From positions 282,917,560 to 282,981,559 of the forward strand of contig JAYESD010000001.1 of NCBI GenBank assembly GCA_036927565.1: DNA of 64,000 bases. Reading direction: 5' to 3'. How positions within the stretch are numbered: position 1 is the stretch's first letter; every line of letters starts with the position of its first letter. Source of the DNA: Tuctoria greenei (Eukaryota; Streptophyta; Magnoliopsida; Poales; Poaceae). This document shows, in pieces, positions 10,671-21,156 of the stretch. The translations under genes and the position numbers were made by a program. Below the pieces are notes generated by a model, which searched no databases, was not told the origin of the DNA, and was given only the letters and a program-made list of their open reading frames with translations.

Positions 10671-11117
10671 AGAGATAGCGAAGTGATAGAGAAAGAGATA
10701 GAGATAGAGATAGAGATAGAGATAGAGATAGAGATAGAGATAGAGATAGAGATAGAGATAGAGATAGAGATAGAGATAGAGATAGAGATAGAGATAGAGA
10801 TAGAGATAGAGATAGAGATAGAGATAGAGATAGATACAGATATAGAGATAGAGATAGAGATAGAGATAGAGATAGAGATAGAGATGGAGATAGAGATAGA
10901 GATGGAGATAGAGATAGAGATAGAGATAGAGATAGAGATAGAGATAGAGATAGAGATAGAGATAGAGATAGAGATAGAGACAGAGATAGAGATAGAGATA
11001 GAGATAGAGATAGAGATAGAGATAGAGATAGAGATAGAGATAGAGATAGAGATAAAGATAGAGATAGAGATAGAGATAGAGATACATGTATAGATATAGT
11101 ATTGTGTTTCTATATAA
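10671..11117 (+). promoter_or_regulatory. AGAGAT array plus TATA cassette P3, duplicate copy (no gene)
   Basis: The array 10671-11083 is about 120 bp shorter than its parent at 8146 but keeps the same interruptions. TATATAA is at 11111-11117. No ORF follows. Confidence 0.65.
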
Positions 11118-11372
11118 GCACCGATACAAAGTAATAAGAGAATAATGCCACGTTTGATAATTAGTTCACACATGACATGTCAATATCATACATTACGTAT
11201 GTTGAGTTTAACAATAATAATTCATCAAGTAAAGGACTTATGGGTCTAAAGTAAAAGATACAACTCATAATTCAAAAAGTATTTGTAATTTTTTATATTG
11301 TCATGAATTACCCAGCCTGAACGTGTAGCACCAAGCCAGATATACAGTCTGCAAACAAAACAAGACCGTAGT

Positions 11373-12332
11373 TGTCGGTGCCTGGCAAACCAGGTACCCC
11401 TAGGTACAAGGATGAAAGCACGCTAGGCCCCACTGCCCATGGGGGCGAGATCTAACATGGGCCCAGGGTGCCGCACAGCAAGCGGTGCAGCAGCGTCTCC
11501 CATAGAGGGAAAGTCTGGCGCTACCACGTGGCCTGCAGTGCTGGGTCCACCGCCTTGCCGAGGGAAGGTCTGGCGTGTTCGCTAGGTCAGTGGCCCCGGA
11601 CCTTCCCCCGTGGGGATAAGGTCCGGTGCAGCCACGTCCCCGGCAGCTCCGAACCCGACCTCCCGGACCCGATCATCCCGCTAAGGGAAGGTCCGGGAGC
11701 TGCCACATGCCAGGCAGCACTGAGCCTGGGCCTTCCCTCGGAAGCGGAAGTAAAGGGAGGCATGCTCAGTGCGCCTAAGCTAGAAGGATGCGCACATTCA
11801 GTTAGGCAGGAGCTCGCACTCATAAGTCAAGAGGACAGTGGCCGGTCTTGTCATGTCTGGTCAGAGCCGAACTACTGTGTATGGCGGACCAATGAGAGTT
11901 CGCGACAACACAGACAAGACACGGTCGACCATGATGAGGGGCTATCTGTAGCCCTGCAGTAGGGCATGGCCAGGCAGCACATTGAAACCATTGTCAGGGG
12001 ATAGCATTTACTTCTAAATCTTAAGATCGATTTGGTTACTCCCGGGGCCACCTGTCGGGCCCTGGACCCCACCTATTAGCCGCTCGGCCTTGGACTATAA
12101 AAGGACCGTGCGGCCACGGATTCAGACAAGCTCTCTCAGACCCAAGAAATACAACACACAAACCACAGTGGAGTAGGGTATTACGCTCATGCGGCCCGAA
12201 CCACGTAAAACCCTTGTGTTCATCATTCTCTGAGCTTGATCTTGCTAGGACTAGCCCCCCAAAAACACATCAAACCTCCGCGGACTGCTCCTGAGTAGGT
12301 CCGGGGGAGGTGTCAGTTTAGACACCTCGACA
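11373..12332 (+). mobile_element. 5' LTR of gypsy element A, second copy
   Basis: This is a 960-bp LTR nearly identical to 8971-9930, preceded by GTAGT and followed by the leader and gag of element A. The TATA box is at 12096-12102. This is the LTR physically linked to the coding region. Confidence 0.9.
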
Positions 12333-12353
12333 TTTGGCGCACCAAGTAGGGGG
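12333..12353 (+). other. Primer-binding region of gypsy element A
   Basis: TTTGGCGCACC...AGGGGG begins at the first base after the LTR, where the minus-strand DNA primer tRNA pairs. I cannot assign the tRNA with confidence. The equivalents at 9931 and 29570 differ by one to three bases. Confidence 0.5.
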
Positions 12354-12382
12354 TTTCTCCTGTAAGAATCTTCACCAGCAGT

Positions 12383-14160
12383 ATGGTGAACACCCGTTCC
12401 AATGCTAGTTCCTCCAGGCCACAGCCCCATCAGCAGGTGGCACGTGAGGACCAAGCTTCATCCCACCCTAGAGATGGGTCCCGCTACAGGGGGAAGATCT
12501 GGGCCGTCGCGTCGCCAAACAGCAACCCCACTGGCTACAGGTCAGCACAACGTGGTGCGACGGACTCCTGCCATGACAGCTGTCACGGCACCACCGGCGG
12601 CAAGCCCAGAAAGTGCGCTCATTGTTGTGCGTGAGTTGCTCCGCAATGCACTGACAGCAGGAGCCCCCCAGGGGGCAACCCAGCAGTGGGTAAACAATGT
12701 CGACCATCTGGTCGTCGCTGCACTCCAGGCGACTCCGCAAGGTGGGAGGCGAGCGGCAGCAACATTTGTTTCACTGTCACGTACACCTACTGTCAACCAG
12801 CTGACTGCCGATAGCCACTCAACTAGGCTTTTGACGACTGACCTATGGACGAGGTTACAGTGCCGCCGCAGGGCCGGCGAGGACTGTCGGGTCATCATCG
12901 AACGACAGCGGGAGCGGCGCCGCAACCTTGAAGCTGACTACAGCCTGCCGGGCGCTGGGCCTCAGGCACATGACGCTCTCCCGCCGCGCCAGGCGTATGT
13001 TGCGCCTCCCATGTAGCACCAGGTGTCCATGACGCCCCATCTGCACCAGGCGTATGTTTTGCCTCCCCCACTGTAGGCATATGGTGTGCCTCCGCCGCAC
13101 CAAGCGTCAGCTGCCATACCGCAACACCCGGTGTACGCGGTGCAGCCAGCTCATCACGGCCATGTAGCATCGAACCTGTCGCCCGCAAGCACGGGTGGAG
13201 GGTGTGCAGCCTTAGCTCCCCACCTGCGGAGGGTGGTGTGGCCCTACAAGTTCCGGCCGCACACGCCGGTGAAGTATGATGGAAGCGTCAACCTGAGTGA
13301 GTTCCTGCAGATCTACTCCACTTCAATCCTAACTGCAGGGGGTGACGAGGTCATCATGGCCAATTACTTCCCAGTGGTCCTGGCCGACCCAGCCTGGTCA
13401 TGGCTCATGAACCTGCCTCAGAGATCTATCACCTCCTGGAAGAACTGTGCTGACAGTTCGTGGCGAACTTCGGAAGTTCGTATGAGCGCCCCAGCACAGA
13501 GCTTGACCTCCACGCTGTTAGAAAACGCTCGGGGGAACCGCTGCAAGCATTCATCCAGTGATTCCCCCAGGTACAGAACACCATCCCGCACATCTCAAAT
13601 GCATCTGTCATAGATGCATTTAGGCAGGGTGTGAGGGACAAGAAGATGCTCGAGAAGCTTGCCACGCGTGACGTGCGCGATGTCTCCGAGCTGTTTGCCT
13701 CGGCAGACAGGTGTGCCAAGGCTGAGGAGGGACATAATTGGCATGCCCGACCTTCCTTGGAAAGTGGGGAACCCTCACAGTTCGAAGTAGAGACCACCAC
13801 CAGGCGTGGTGATAGGAAGAAGAAGAGCAGCGGCAGCGGCAGAAGTAAACCGAGGCCTGGAGCTCCCATGGTGGCGGTTGTGGCACCTGGCAGAGCCCGG
13901 AGCTCGCGTCTGGATAAGCGCCCGCACCCGTCACCTGAATGAGATGACGCTGATTTCAAATGCCTGGTGCACCAGACCAATGGTCACAGTGCAAGTGAGT
14001 GTCAGGAAGTCAAGAAGCTCGCGGAACGTTTCCGCGAGCAGCAGTAGAAGCAGCAGCGCCAAGAGAGAGAGTCGTCTCGCCAGAGGGAGGGTAAGCAGAA
14101 GCTTGACCCTGCGGAGGACAAGGACGAGGACATGGGGTACCAGAAGCCCCATAGAGCAGT
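12383..14160 (+). pseudogene. Gypsy element A gag, broken
   Basis: The frame starts ATG at 12383 (MVNTRSNASSSRPQP). It is then distributed over several frames (about 12402-13016, 13086-13613, 13631-13942). A Q/A/P-rich linker is followed by the retrotransposon gag core (about 13225-13450, with FRPHTPVKYDGS and a conserved W-x-x-L motif). A terminal C-x2-H-x3-GH-x4-C-like knuckle remnant lies near 13960. Several stops and frameshifts make it non-functional. It retains about 195 bp of gag (around 13455-13665) that element B has lost. Confidence 0.75.
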
Positions 14161-14177
14161 GAAAGCAGTGTTCACGG

Positions 14178-15017
14178 GTGCAGACTCAGACACTAGCAGC
14201 GACCAGGAGCGACGGAAGCTCCTCTATGTCATCTACAGAGGGGGGTTCCGACCCTGTGTCTCAAAACGCGGTGAAAGTCTTGCGACGGTCAATGGCGGCA
14301 GTGGCCCCGGTGCCAAGCCCGGCTCCCCACAGCAAGTGGATGAACACTGCCATCAGCTTCGATGCTTCGGACTGCCCGAAGAACATGGCAGGAGCAGGAG
14401 TGCTCCCACTGCTCGGGGCCCCAACTATCGCCAATGTGAGGCTCCATTACGTGTTGATCCATGGCGGAGCAGGCCTCAACCTCATCTCCACTGCAGCCTT
14501 TCGGAAGTTGCAGATACCTATGTCTCGGCTCACGCCTTCTAGCCCATTCTTAGTCGTGGGCCCAGGACTGATTGTGCCCAGTGGTAGCATCCACCTCCCG
14601 GTTACCTTTGGTACCCCAGAGAACTACCGCACGGAGAATATCCTCTTCGACGTGGCAGATGTTGAGCTTCCCTTCAACGCCATCATCGGAAGGCCAGCGC
14701 TATACCAGTTCATGGTCGTAGCTCACTACGGCTATTTGGTCCTGAAGATGCCATTGCCATCCGGGGTCCTCAGGGTCCGGGGGGATCCCACCGTGGTGGT
14801 GTCAGTCTCAGAGCAGCTCCAAGCACTCGCTACGGGGCGTGCCCCGAACCTGGATGATGAGAGGGAAGGCCAACCAAGCCAAGGTCCGCCCCAATGGACC
14901 TCCACCGCAGCTCCGCGCGTGCTGCCTACCGAAGACGATGTCCCAGTGAAGGTTGTCAGGATCGGCTCCGAGGCTGCCCAGACAACCCGCATAGCGGGTA
15001 ACCTGGACAGCAAATAG
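14178..15017 (+). pseudogene. Gypsy element A protease region, catalytic Asp lost
   Basis: A 279-codon open frame covers the aspartic protease domain. The active-site block reads LIHGGAGLNLIS: codon CAT at 14460-14462 replaces the GAT (Asp) present in element B at 32381-32383. Aspartic proteases need this Asp, so the enzyme would be dead even without the frameshifts elsewhere. The frame ends at a TAG at 15015-15017. Confidence 0.75.
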
Positions 15018-15056
15018 GAATTCGCGCTCGTCACTTTCCTCCGGGACAATATTGAT

Positions 15057-16126
15057 GTGTTCGTCTGGCAACCATCGCAGATGCCCGGGATCCCCAGGGA
15101 GGTGATTGAGCACCATCTGAAGATCTACCCTGATGCCCGCCCGGTACAACAGAAGCCCTCGAAGCAGTCCGTTGAGTGCCAAAACTTCATCCGAGAGGAT
15201 ATCAAGAAGTTGCTCAAAGCCAGCTTCATCCGGGAGTTCCACCACCCTCGGTGGTTGGCCAATCCTGTTGTCGTCCCCAAGGTTGGCGGGAAGCTTCGGA
15301 TGTGCATCGACTACACTAACCTAAACAAGGCATGTCCAAAAGATCCATTCCCGCTCCCCAGGATAGATCAGATTGAAGACTTTATGTGATATGATGTGTT
15401 TCCTAGACGCGTATTCTGGTTTCCATCAAATACCTATGTCTAGAGATGATGAAGAACATACGGCTTTTGCAACAGTAGATGGCTTATATTGTTATGTCTC
15501 CATGCCTTATGGTCTTAAGAATGCTCTCCCCACCTTTGTATGTGTGATGCATAAAACATTTGGGGAACTCATTAGAGACCTGGTAGAGGTGTATGTCGAT
15601 GACATCGTGGTCAAAATCAAAGACCGTGCATCCTTCCTGGACAACTTAGTGCAAGTCTTCAACAGGCTATGCCTTACGCGCACGATGCTGAACACCAAAA
15701 AGTGTGTCTTCGGGGTTTCTTCTGGGAAGCTGTTGGGATTCCTGGTTTCTCACCGAAGGATCGAAGCCAATCCAGAGAAGATCAAGGTGATAGAGCTGAT
15801 GCGGCCCCCGGCGCGTATCAAGGATGTACAGAAGCTCGCGGGTTGCCTAGCGGCCCTTAGCCGCTTCATCTCGAGGCTGGCGGAACGAGCGCTTCCCTTC
15901 TTCAAGATTCTGCAGAAGGCAGGTCCCTTTGCCTGGACAGAAGAAGCGGAAGCAACATTTCAGGAGCTCAAGAGGCACCTGATGTCCCTCCCAGTTATGG
16001 TGGCACCGGAGCCCGGAGAGCCCCTGCTGCTGTATGTTACCGCAACAACCGAAGTGGTTAGTATGGTCTTGGTCGCAGAGCGATCGGAACCGCATCAGCA
16101 ACATGCACGAGAAGGAGCCTGTAACA
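15057..16126 (+). pseudogene. Gypsy element A reverse transcriptase and start of RNase H, truncated
   Basis: The first RT blocks (GKLRMCIDYTNLNKACPKDPFPLP) lie in the frame 15057-15389. A deletion of about 8 bp near 15383 shifts the frame. The rest follows from 15390: FLDAYSGFHQIPM, MPYGLKNALPTFVC, the catalytic YVDDIVV near 15594, and the connection region. The N-terminal part of RNase H begins near 15930 (FAWTEEAEATFQELK). At about 16126 the element stops and AGAGAT repeats of unit C begin. RNase H core, integrase, antisense ORF and 3' LTR are all missing. Confidence 0.85.
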
Positions 16127-16135
16127 CAAGAGATA
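16110..16135. other. Deletion junction between gypsy element A and unit C
   Basis: Element B reads GAGCCTGTAACGCAAGCATCG here (34040-34060), and intact P2 regions read CATTACACAAGAGATAG. The junction reads CCTGTAACACAAGAGATAG. The two parents share AC-CAAG (one mismatch), so the join has microhomology of a few bases. Confidence 0.8.
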
Positions 16136-16294
16136 GAGACAGAGATAGAGATAGAGATAGAGATAGAGATAGAGATAGAGATAGAGATAGAGATAGAGAT
16201 AGAGATAGAGATAGAGATAGAGATAGAGATAGAGATAGAGATAGAGATAGAGATAGAGATAGATGTCTAGATATGGTATTGTGATTCTATATAA
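16129..16294 (+). promoter_or_regulatory. AGAGAT array plus TATA cassette P2, promoter of defensin-like gene 2
   Basis: The AGAGAT array 16129-16264 (about 22 units, one GAGACA) is followed by TATATAA at 16288-16294, 93 bp before the start codon as in gene 1. The sequence upstream of the array is gypsy pol, so gene 2 has lost the native upstream region seen at genes 1 and 3. Confidence 0.7.
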
Positions 16295-16386
16295 GCACCA
16301 GCATAAAGTAACAAGAAAATACATAAACATACAAAAAGAATACCTTTTCTTTATCATAACCAACAAGTCTGAATTTTCGCTTACCC

Positions 16387-16885
16387 ATGGCCCTTATCAA
16401 GAGCAGAGGGACAAGGTTTATGTCCTTGACCATTGTTGTTTTCTTGTTTATTGCCATCATGTCCACCACCCTCCCATCTTGTCAAGCTGGGGCCATGTGT
16501 AAGCACCCTTCTCTTGCTCACTCTACTCATATTTTTATTGTTGTTCTTAGTATAAAAATTCTACTTCAAAAAGAAACTAGAGTTGTTATTCTAACGATAA
16601 TAATTTAAGAACATGAGAATATATTTTTATACACTTAGTTTTCATATTAGTACTGAGCAAATAAAACATTATTTGATTTATATCATGCTGCGTGCATGTG
16701 CAGGCTCCAAAGGGCGTCCCTGCTCACCACCACCACCGCCTGCGCATTACAGGGTCTTCAATCTGAAAGGCTGCACTAGTAAGAAATGTGGTGACGAATG
16801 CGAAAAATTGGACTATCCGAGAGAAGGTTCATACTGCGTAAGTGCCAATCAGTGCGCTTGCAGACATCCAGATTCGAAAAAATAG
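16387..16885 (+). CDS. Small secreted cysteine-rich (defensin-like) peptide, gene 2
   Basis: Exon 1 is 16387-16498 and exon 2 is 16704-16885, with a 205-bp phase-1 intron; the product has 97 residues. It has the same layout as gene 1: signal peptide, then eight cysteines with CxxxC and CxC. This is the most diverged copy. One extra proline lengthens the proline run, and exon 2 has seven replacement nucleotide changes against three silent ones relative to gene 1 (including Asp to His, Val to Glu, Ala to Leu, Lys to Glu). No cysteine is altered. The downstream MITE is full length here, and the gypsy target site at 18230 is empty, so this copy descends from an older branch of the array. Confidence 0.8.
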
Positions 16886-16906
16886 AGTGCACTTGCAGAC
16901 ATGATT

Positions 16907-16912
16907 AATAAA
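16907..16912 (+). terminator. Polyadenylation signal of gene 2
   Basis: AATAAA lies 22 bp after the stop codon, as in genes 1 and 3. Confidence 0.6.
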
Positions 16913-17053
16913 ACAATATTGTAATTATGCATCCATTTGTTTGATGCGAGCACGTCAATAAACATTTCTTTCAGTTACCCCCTGCATGTCCTGTGTTTTA
17001 CTCCATGCAAACAAATGGCATGCTGAGTAGTGACCATACTGATCTTCCTTCTA

Positions 17054-17129
17054 CTCCCTCCGTCCTTAAATATTTGTCTGTTAGTTCAAAATGAACTAAC
17101 CAGTAATAAATATTTATGGACAGAGGGAG
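17054..17129. mobile_element. Stowaway-type MITE, full-length copy (unit C)
   Basis: The 76-bp element starts CTCCCTCCGTCC and ends GGACAGAGGGAG, flanked by TA on both sides (17052-17053 and 17130-17131). This is the Stowaway terminal repeat and target signature. It is the undeleted parent form of the MITEs at 7457, 9969 and 27192. Confidence 0.85.
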
Positions 17130-17295
17130 TATATAATGACGTTATAATTCCACATACTCGCACATCAAAATTCGAACCGTTTGTAAACAATTTACGGGCT
17201 GGTGCATTTCACACCGTTTTGGACCCAAAACCAGACTTCCAAACAGACCCTTATGATATTAATAATGTGTGTTCCGTCAAAAAGTCAGTTTATGT

Positions 17296-17297
<2 letters not shown>

Positions 17298-17340
<43 letters not shown>
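17298..17340. repeat. TA dinucleotide microsatellite, unit C
   Basis: Same position relative to the gene as the tracts in units A and B. Confidence 0.85.
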
Positions 17341-17345
<5 letters not shown>

Positions 17346-17706
17346 GGGTAATATTTTCTCTTGTCTTGATGTTCCTGTGGTGATTGAAATATGTTGCCTC
17401 TTAAAAGTAAATGAAGAACATGCACACAAGAGAATCGAAAGGTGTATTTTTTATTGAATAATAAGCTCTGAGGATGCAAATCAATATATCTATATCTACT
17501 ATACAAATGCAAAGTAAAAGATGAGCGTCCATCATACTTTTCTGGAGCTTCATGGATCCAAAGGTTGTACATGGTCCGAAAAAACAAGAAAAATAGTGAT
17601 GGTCAAGTACAGAATCTATCAGTCATTTTGATGCTGAGGAGCACCATGAGGAAGAAACTCTATCCTTCTCATTTCGTTGTGTAGTGTTGCCCAATCACAG
17701 TACACA

Positions 17707-17979
17707 AGAGATAGAGAAGTGATAGAGATAGAGATAGAGATAGAGATAGAGATAGAGATAGAGATAGAGATAGAGATAGAGATAGAGATAGAGATAGAGA
17801 TAGAGATAGAGATAGAGATAGAGATAGAGATAGAGATAGAGATAGAGATAGAGATAGAGATAGAGATAGAGATAGAGATAGAGATAGAGATAGAGATAGA
17901 GATAGAGATAGAGATAGAGATAAAGATAGAGATAGAGATAGAGATAGATGTATAGATATAGTATTGTGTTTCTATATAA
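17707..17979 (+). promoter_or_regulatory. AGAGAT array plus TATA cassette P3, unit C (no gene)
   Basis: The array 17707-17949 is followed by TATATAA at 17973-17979. It carries the GATAAAGATAG interruption near its 3' end that is also seen in unit A. The leader leads into AT-rich sequence without an ORF. Confidence 0.65.
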
Positions 17980-18229
17980 GCACCAACACAAAGTAACAAG
18001 AGAATAATGCCACATTTGGTAATTAGTTTACACATGACATGTCAATATCATACATTACGTATGTCGAGTTTAACAATAAACGTTCATCAAGTAAAAGACT
18101 TATAGGTCTAAAGTAAAAGATACAACTCATAGTTCGAAAAGTTTTTTTAATTTTTTATATTGTCATGAATTACCCAGCCTGAACATGTAGCACCAAGCCA
18201 GATATACAGTCTGCAAACAAAACAAGACT

Positions 18230-18234
18230 GTAGT
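18230..18234. other. Empty gypsy target site (GTAGT)
   Basis: The sequence CAAGACT-GTAGT-AGTCTACACTC is uninterrupted here. In unit B the left half ends CCGTAGT before the LTR at 28608, and the right half resumes GTAGTAATCTACACTC at 60301. Unit C thus preserves the pre-insertion allele and proves the 5-bp target duplication. Confidence 0.92.
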
Positions 18235-18478
18235 AGTCTACACTCTGGAAGAGCAAGGAAGCAAACAGAGGAAATATATTTAGAATCTATTTAGTTCTTG
18301 TATCAAGAAAAACAGCATCATAATGACACCATATATCCACACTCAGTTGTCTGATTTGTCTTTATATATCATAGCTTAGCCACAGTAAAAATTAACAACT
18401 TATTTAACAATAAGAGAATATGTCATCAAGAGAGCATATCATCTTGTATTTAGGTTTTAAATTTGTATATGACTGACA
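18235..18478 (+). repeat. Right flank of the target, duplicated at 60306-60549
   Basis: This non-coding AT-rich sequence aligns with 60306-60549 through ATTTGTATATGA, after which the two regions are unrelated. It marks the right boundary of the duplicated unit. Confidence 0.85.
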
Positions 18479-18625
18479 CAACCGAAATGAGATTGATTTA
18501 GAACTACTGTGACTGAACTGCATTCAACAATTACATGAAGACCCTTGTAGCTCTATGCAAAGCACATAACAAGTTATTAGCAACAGATGTACCACCATGG
18601 TAGCAATAAATCATTTTTGACTTGT

Positions 18626-18797
18626 TGTAATAGATTCCTAATGCAACGTTCATGATTTTGTGACGATAGAGTACTAATGCAACATTTTCTAATATTTATC
18701 GCAATAAATCTTAATACAACGCTTATGTTTGTGGCGATAGAGTACTAATGCAAAATTTCCGGCTTTTTGCAATAGATTCCTAATGCAACGTTCATGG
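18626..18797 (+). repeat. Five tandem units of about 35 bp
   Basis: The units follow the pattern CGATAGAGTACTAATGCAAC or CAATAGATTCCTAATGCAAC, starting near 18629, 18664, 18700, 18735 and 18770. The first and last units are nearly identical. They resemble subterminal arrays of DNA transposons, but no terminal repeat was found. Confidence 0.6.
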
Positions 18798-18799
18798 AG

Positions 18800-19536
18800 C
18801 TTCGTCGGCTGACTGTGAGCGACGGGCGGTGGTCTGCGCCTCTGCGGGCGATGGCGGCCAACAAATGCGAGACAGAGCTTCACTGTTGAGCGGCGCGCTT
18901 CTGACAAGGGCGGCGAGGTGGGGCGTGTGTGGGCATGGGAGATCGGTCGTGAGCATAGCGGGCGAGGGCTGGCGGCACAAGAGGGGCGGCTGCGCGTGGA
19001 CAAGGTCTGATGGCACACAACGGGTGGCGGTCTGCGGGCGAGGGCGAACAACAAGGGTGAGGCGGAGCTTCACCATTGGGCAGCGCACGACCGATGAGGG
19101 CGTGCAGCGCAAGAGGGACGGGCGAGGGATTTTATGGAGAAGGACGAGAGCACGGTGTTCGATTACACGAACAGACTACCGATATTTGGGTCCTCGAGTA
19201 TACGCTGCCGAAAATCGGTGGCCGTTTGGGTTATACGGTTGGAGACAGATTTATATCGGTCTAGTATCGATTTCTGATTTGGGTCACTCGATGGGTTGTG
19301 GGTTGGAGTTATCTGTATATGCCTGCATCTTTTCCTTGATTTTCTTGCAGGGTGGATACTGAGCTCAAGTATTCTGTGTCTAAAGCTAGTCTCAATGGGC
19401 TGGGCATTTCATTTTGTTTTGAAATCATGAATGAAACAAATTTCCTAATGTATGATTTTATTTGTGTTTCGCAGCACTTAATTATAATTATTTCATTGGT
19501 TGTCTACAAGATGAAGTTTCATGTCTAGATAACCAT
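18800..19536. other. GC-rich stretch followed by AT-rich sequence, no confirmed gene
   Basis: From 18800 to about 19140 the sequence is GC-rich with imperfect internal repetition (two GCGGAGCTTCAC/ACAGAGCTTCAC segments). An open frame spans 18829-19362, but its translation is arginine/glycine-rich low complexity without a recognised domain. The abrupt base-composition change suggests a captured exon or CpG-rich fragment. It ends at the LTR starting 19537. Confidence 0.3.
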
Positions 19537-20634
19537 TGTCGAAGTGTTAATGCGACACTTTCCCCGAATCTGCTAAGGAGCAGCCCGCGGAGGTTCTTGT
19601 TCGGCGGGGATTAGGCCTCAAACTTGTGTTCTCACGGAAGAGTATGTGACACGGTGATTCTTATGTTGTCCGGGCCGCAAGGAGCATAACACCTTACTCC
19701 ACGGTGGATTGTATTGTTGGTGAGTGTGTATGTGTGTGTGTGTGTTGGGGATTCTGAGTCTGGTCCTCGTAACGGTGGCGGCCCCGGCCTTTTATAGTTT
19801 AAGACTGGACGCCTTACAAGTGGGGTCTCGGGGCCCGACAGGTGGTCCCGGGGCGATTTTATCCTAAAGATCTAAGGCTTCTTGCATAAGCTTCTTCAGG
19901 CTGTAGCATTGGGGACTTCTCGTCTTGTCGTCTGAGTCGTCGGTCGCCCATGCGTCGTCATTGACATTGGCATAGAATGTCCCATCCAACTACCTCTGAC
20001 GTCGTAAGCTGCCCACTTGGCGGAGTGGGATAGGCCTGCAGTGTCTTCACTGTGATGCGATTGGTCGTAGTGGTACCTGACATTAGGCGTGTGCCGCGCT
20101 ATGCATCTGGGGAAGCCGCGCATCTTCAAGGCTTTACGGAGATAAGGCCCACCACCCTCTTAACTTCCTCACTATCCGCTCAGGGCAAGTGGGCTGACCA
20201 TGTGGCCATTGGGGAGCTCACCGCCATGGTGGAGACCACGCCTGTCTCGCGGGACATGTGGCAGTTCAGGAGCTCAACTCCGTGGGGGCGGCCAGGTCTC
20301 GCCCCGCGGGCTACGTGGCAGCTCGGGTTCTCACCTCCGGGGCGGAGATTGGGTCTCGACTTCGTGGGCCACGTGGCAGCTTGGGAGCTCACCTCCGCGG
20401 AGGAGGTCGGGTCCTGCCCTGCTGGACACGTGGCTGCCTGGGAGCTTGTCGCCGAGGTGGAGCTGTGCTCCTCCATTGGGATGTCTTGTGGGCACCCCAG
20501 ACCTCTCATCTAAGGTAGGTGGGTCCGGGTTTCTTGAACACGTGGCATCCTCGGACCCTTTCCCTGCTGGGAGGTAGGGTACCTAGGCAGCTCTAGCTTG
20601 TGCGCGAGGATACCAGGTATGCTGGGTATCGACA
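19537..20634 (-). mobile_element. 3' LTR of the gypsy relic, minus orientation (unit B)
   Basis: On the plus strand it runs from TGTCGAAGTG to GGTATCGACA, i.e. TG...CA on either strand. The minus-strand TATA box (TATAAAA) is at 19790-19796. Immediately inside lies GTGGCCCTTGGGTCC; its reverse complement abutting TGTCG resembles the GGGCCCGGGAGCCAC preceding the 3' LTR at 59338. The antisense-ORF relic follows, giving the order expected of the complete element but mirrored. The other LTR is not in the window. Confidence 0.75.
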
Positions 20635-21156
20635 GTGGCCCTTGGGTCCACCTTGGGGTGAGGCATCGAGCCGAGGGTGGGGCCTTATCATGCTTTCCCG
20701 CGTGGTCTTTTAATTTTGTCTTGATCAGCTGAAGCGGTGTGCGCCTCCACGGTTGCTACCACGCGTCCCTCTCTGGTTGAGGGGTCATGGCAAAAGGATC
20801 TTTGCTTGCTGCGAGATTATTGCAACGTTCCCAATGCGGTTGCTACTCTTCTGTTGCTTTCTCTTCCATCTTTATGGGAACTTTTGTATTGCCTTCTTAC
20901 GCGGAAAAATGCCTAGGCCAGCTTTTCTGACGTGGAATCTGGGCCCGCTTGTCACGGACGTTGGTGCTTGGGTCGCTGATTTCGAACCTGCCCGACTTGC
21001 TAGGTGCGCTCAAACGCCGCTTAGGGTGCTTTAAAAGGATACCTCTGTGGGTAACGGTGGTTCCTTCCCTTCGCACACCCTTAGCATTCGAGCCTCCAGC
21101 TTCTTTCTTGAGTGCCCACTCCACCCTCGACTTCGAGGTTCTTGACTCCTGCTCCA

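Larger units (their letters stand above)
9953..12354 (+). repeat. Tandem duplication, second copy
   Basis: This repeats 7441-9952 with a shorter AGAGAT array and continues at 12355 into the gypsy leader and gag. It has its own TA tract (10224-10293) and polymorphisms such as TTCCGTAAA for TTCTGTAAA. Confidence 0.9.
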
